Source: JAVBQG01 sp031549185 (GTDB lineage Bacteria > Synergistota > Synergistia > Synergistales > Synergistaceae). Taken from it: DNA of 41,733 nucleotides. The first letter of the stretch is position 1; every line of letters starts with the position of its first letter. Of the stretch, positions 41,694 to 41,733 are shown one piece after another. The notes beneath the pieces are model-generated. The model was not told the origin of the DNA, did not search any database, and worked only from the letters and a program-made list of their open reading frames with translations. The stretch is taken from positions 1-41,733 of the forward strand of contig JAVBQG010000026.1 of assembly GCA_031549185.1 (NCBI GenBank). The letters run 5' to 3'. The translations under genes and the position numbers were made by a program.

Positions 41694-41733
41694 TTTGCCC
41701 CATTAGAACAGCATGTGCCACGCAAAAGCTGCC

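Overview
The window is a GC-rich bacterial chromosome segment. Its gene content suggests a strictly anaerobic, amino-acid- and purine-fermenting Gram-negative, most likely a member of the Synergistota. The basis is a complete selenium/purine-type yge-ygf catabolic cluster, a ptb-buk pair, threonine dehydratase, several exported proteins and frequent GTG/TTG starts. The phylum is an inference from gene content and style; no database was searched.

Left edge (1-2360): a small insertion-sequence graveyard. An IS21-type end and the first 11 codons of istA abut an IS5-family transposase pseudogene that carries an amber codon and has lost its C-terminus. Next to it lies a 5'-truncated, frameshifted IS630-type transposase with a mutated catalytic Asp. 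Then, on the minus strand, come a small exported protein and an isolated hisH-hisF pair (2339-4303).

Centre-left (4544-19630, all plus strand): a DauR/YheO-type regulator, diaminopropionate ammonia-lyase (dpaL/ygeX), ssnA, ygfK, ygeY, ygeW, an NCS2 purine permease, D-hydantoinase/dihydropyrimidinase (hyuA) and a fused Se-dependent-type xanthine dehydrogenase. This matches the anaerobic uric acid/purine degradation cluster known from E. coli and gut anaerobes: import, reduction or oxidation of the purine, ring opening, carbamoyl removal, then cleavage of 2,3-diaminopropionate to pyruvate and ammonia. The usual carbamate kinase (arcC) is not in the window. The gaps between these genes hold two families of palindromic repeats, one of which supplies the stop codon of ygfK.

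Middle (19748-24432, minus strand): an exported dual-specificity-type phosphatase, ilvA, a metallophosphoesterase with a weakened metal site, an unrecognised 332-aa protein and a nitroreductase. Then (24765-27571) a TTGACA/TATAAT promoter, a yybP-ykoY (Mn2+) riboswitch with a terminator, and a P2-type cation ATPase that should be a Mn2+ (or Ca2+) exporter. A LysE-type transporter remnant and plsC follow.

Right (28696-41550): ptb with a butyrate-kinase homologue that has lost nearly every kinase signature motif, an M23 peptidase, a degenerate-GGDEF/EAL c-di-GMP phosphodiesterase, xanthine-guanine phosphoribosyltransferase (gpt) and an orphan BMP-family binding protein. Last is a tightly packed operon of two COG0523 (CobW-like) GTPases, a RACE-type corrinoid activator (2Fe-2S plus ASKHA, DUF4445), a Cys-rich DUF5714-like protein and a stand-alone lipoyl-type carrier domain, followed by a LysR regulator whose promoter is bracketed by a perfect 12-bp inverted repeat. 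This operon is the best candidate in the window for an undescribed system. No tRNA, rRNA or CRISPR array was seen.
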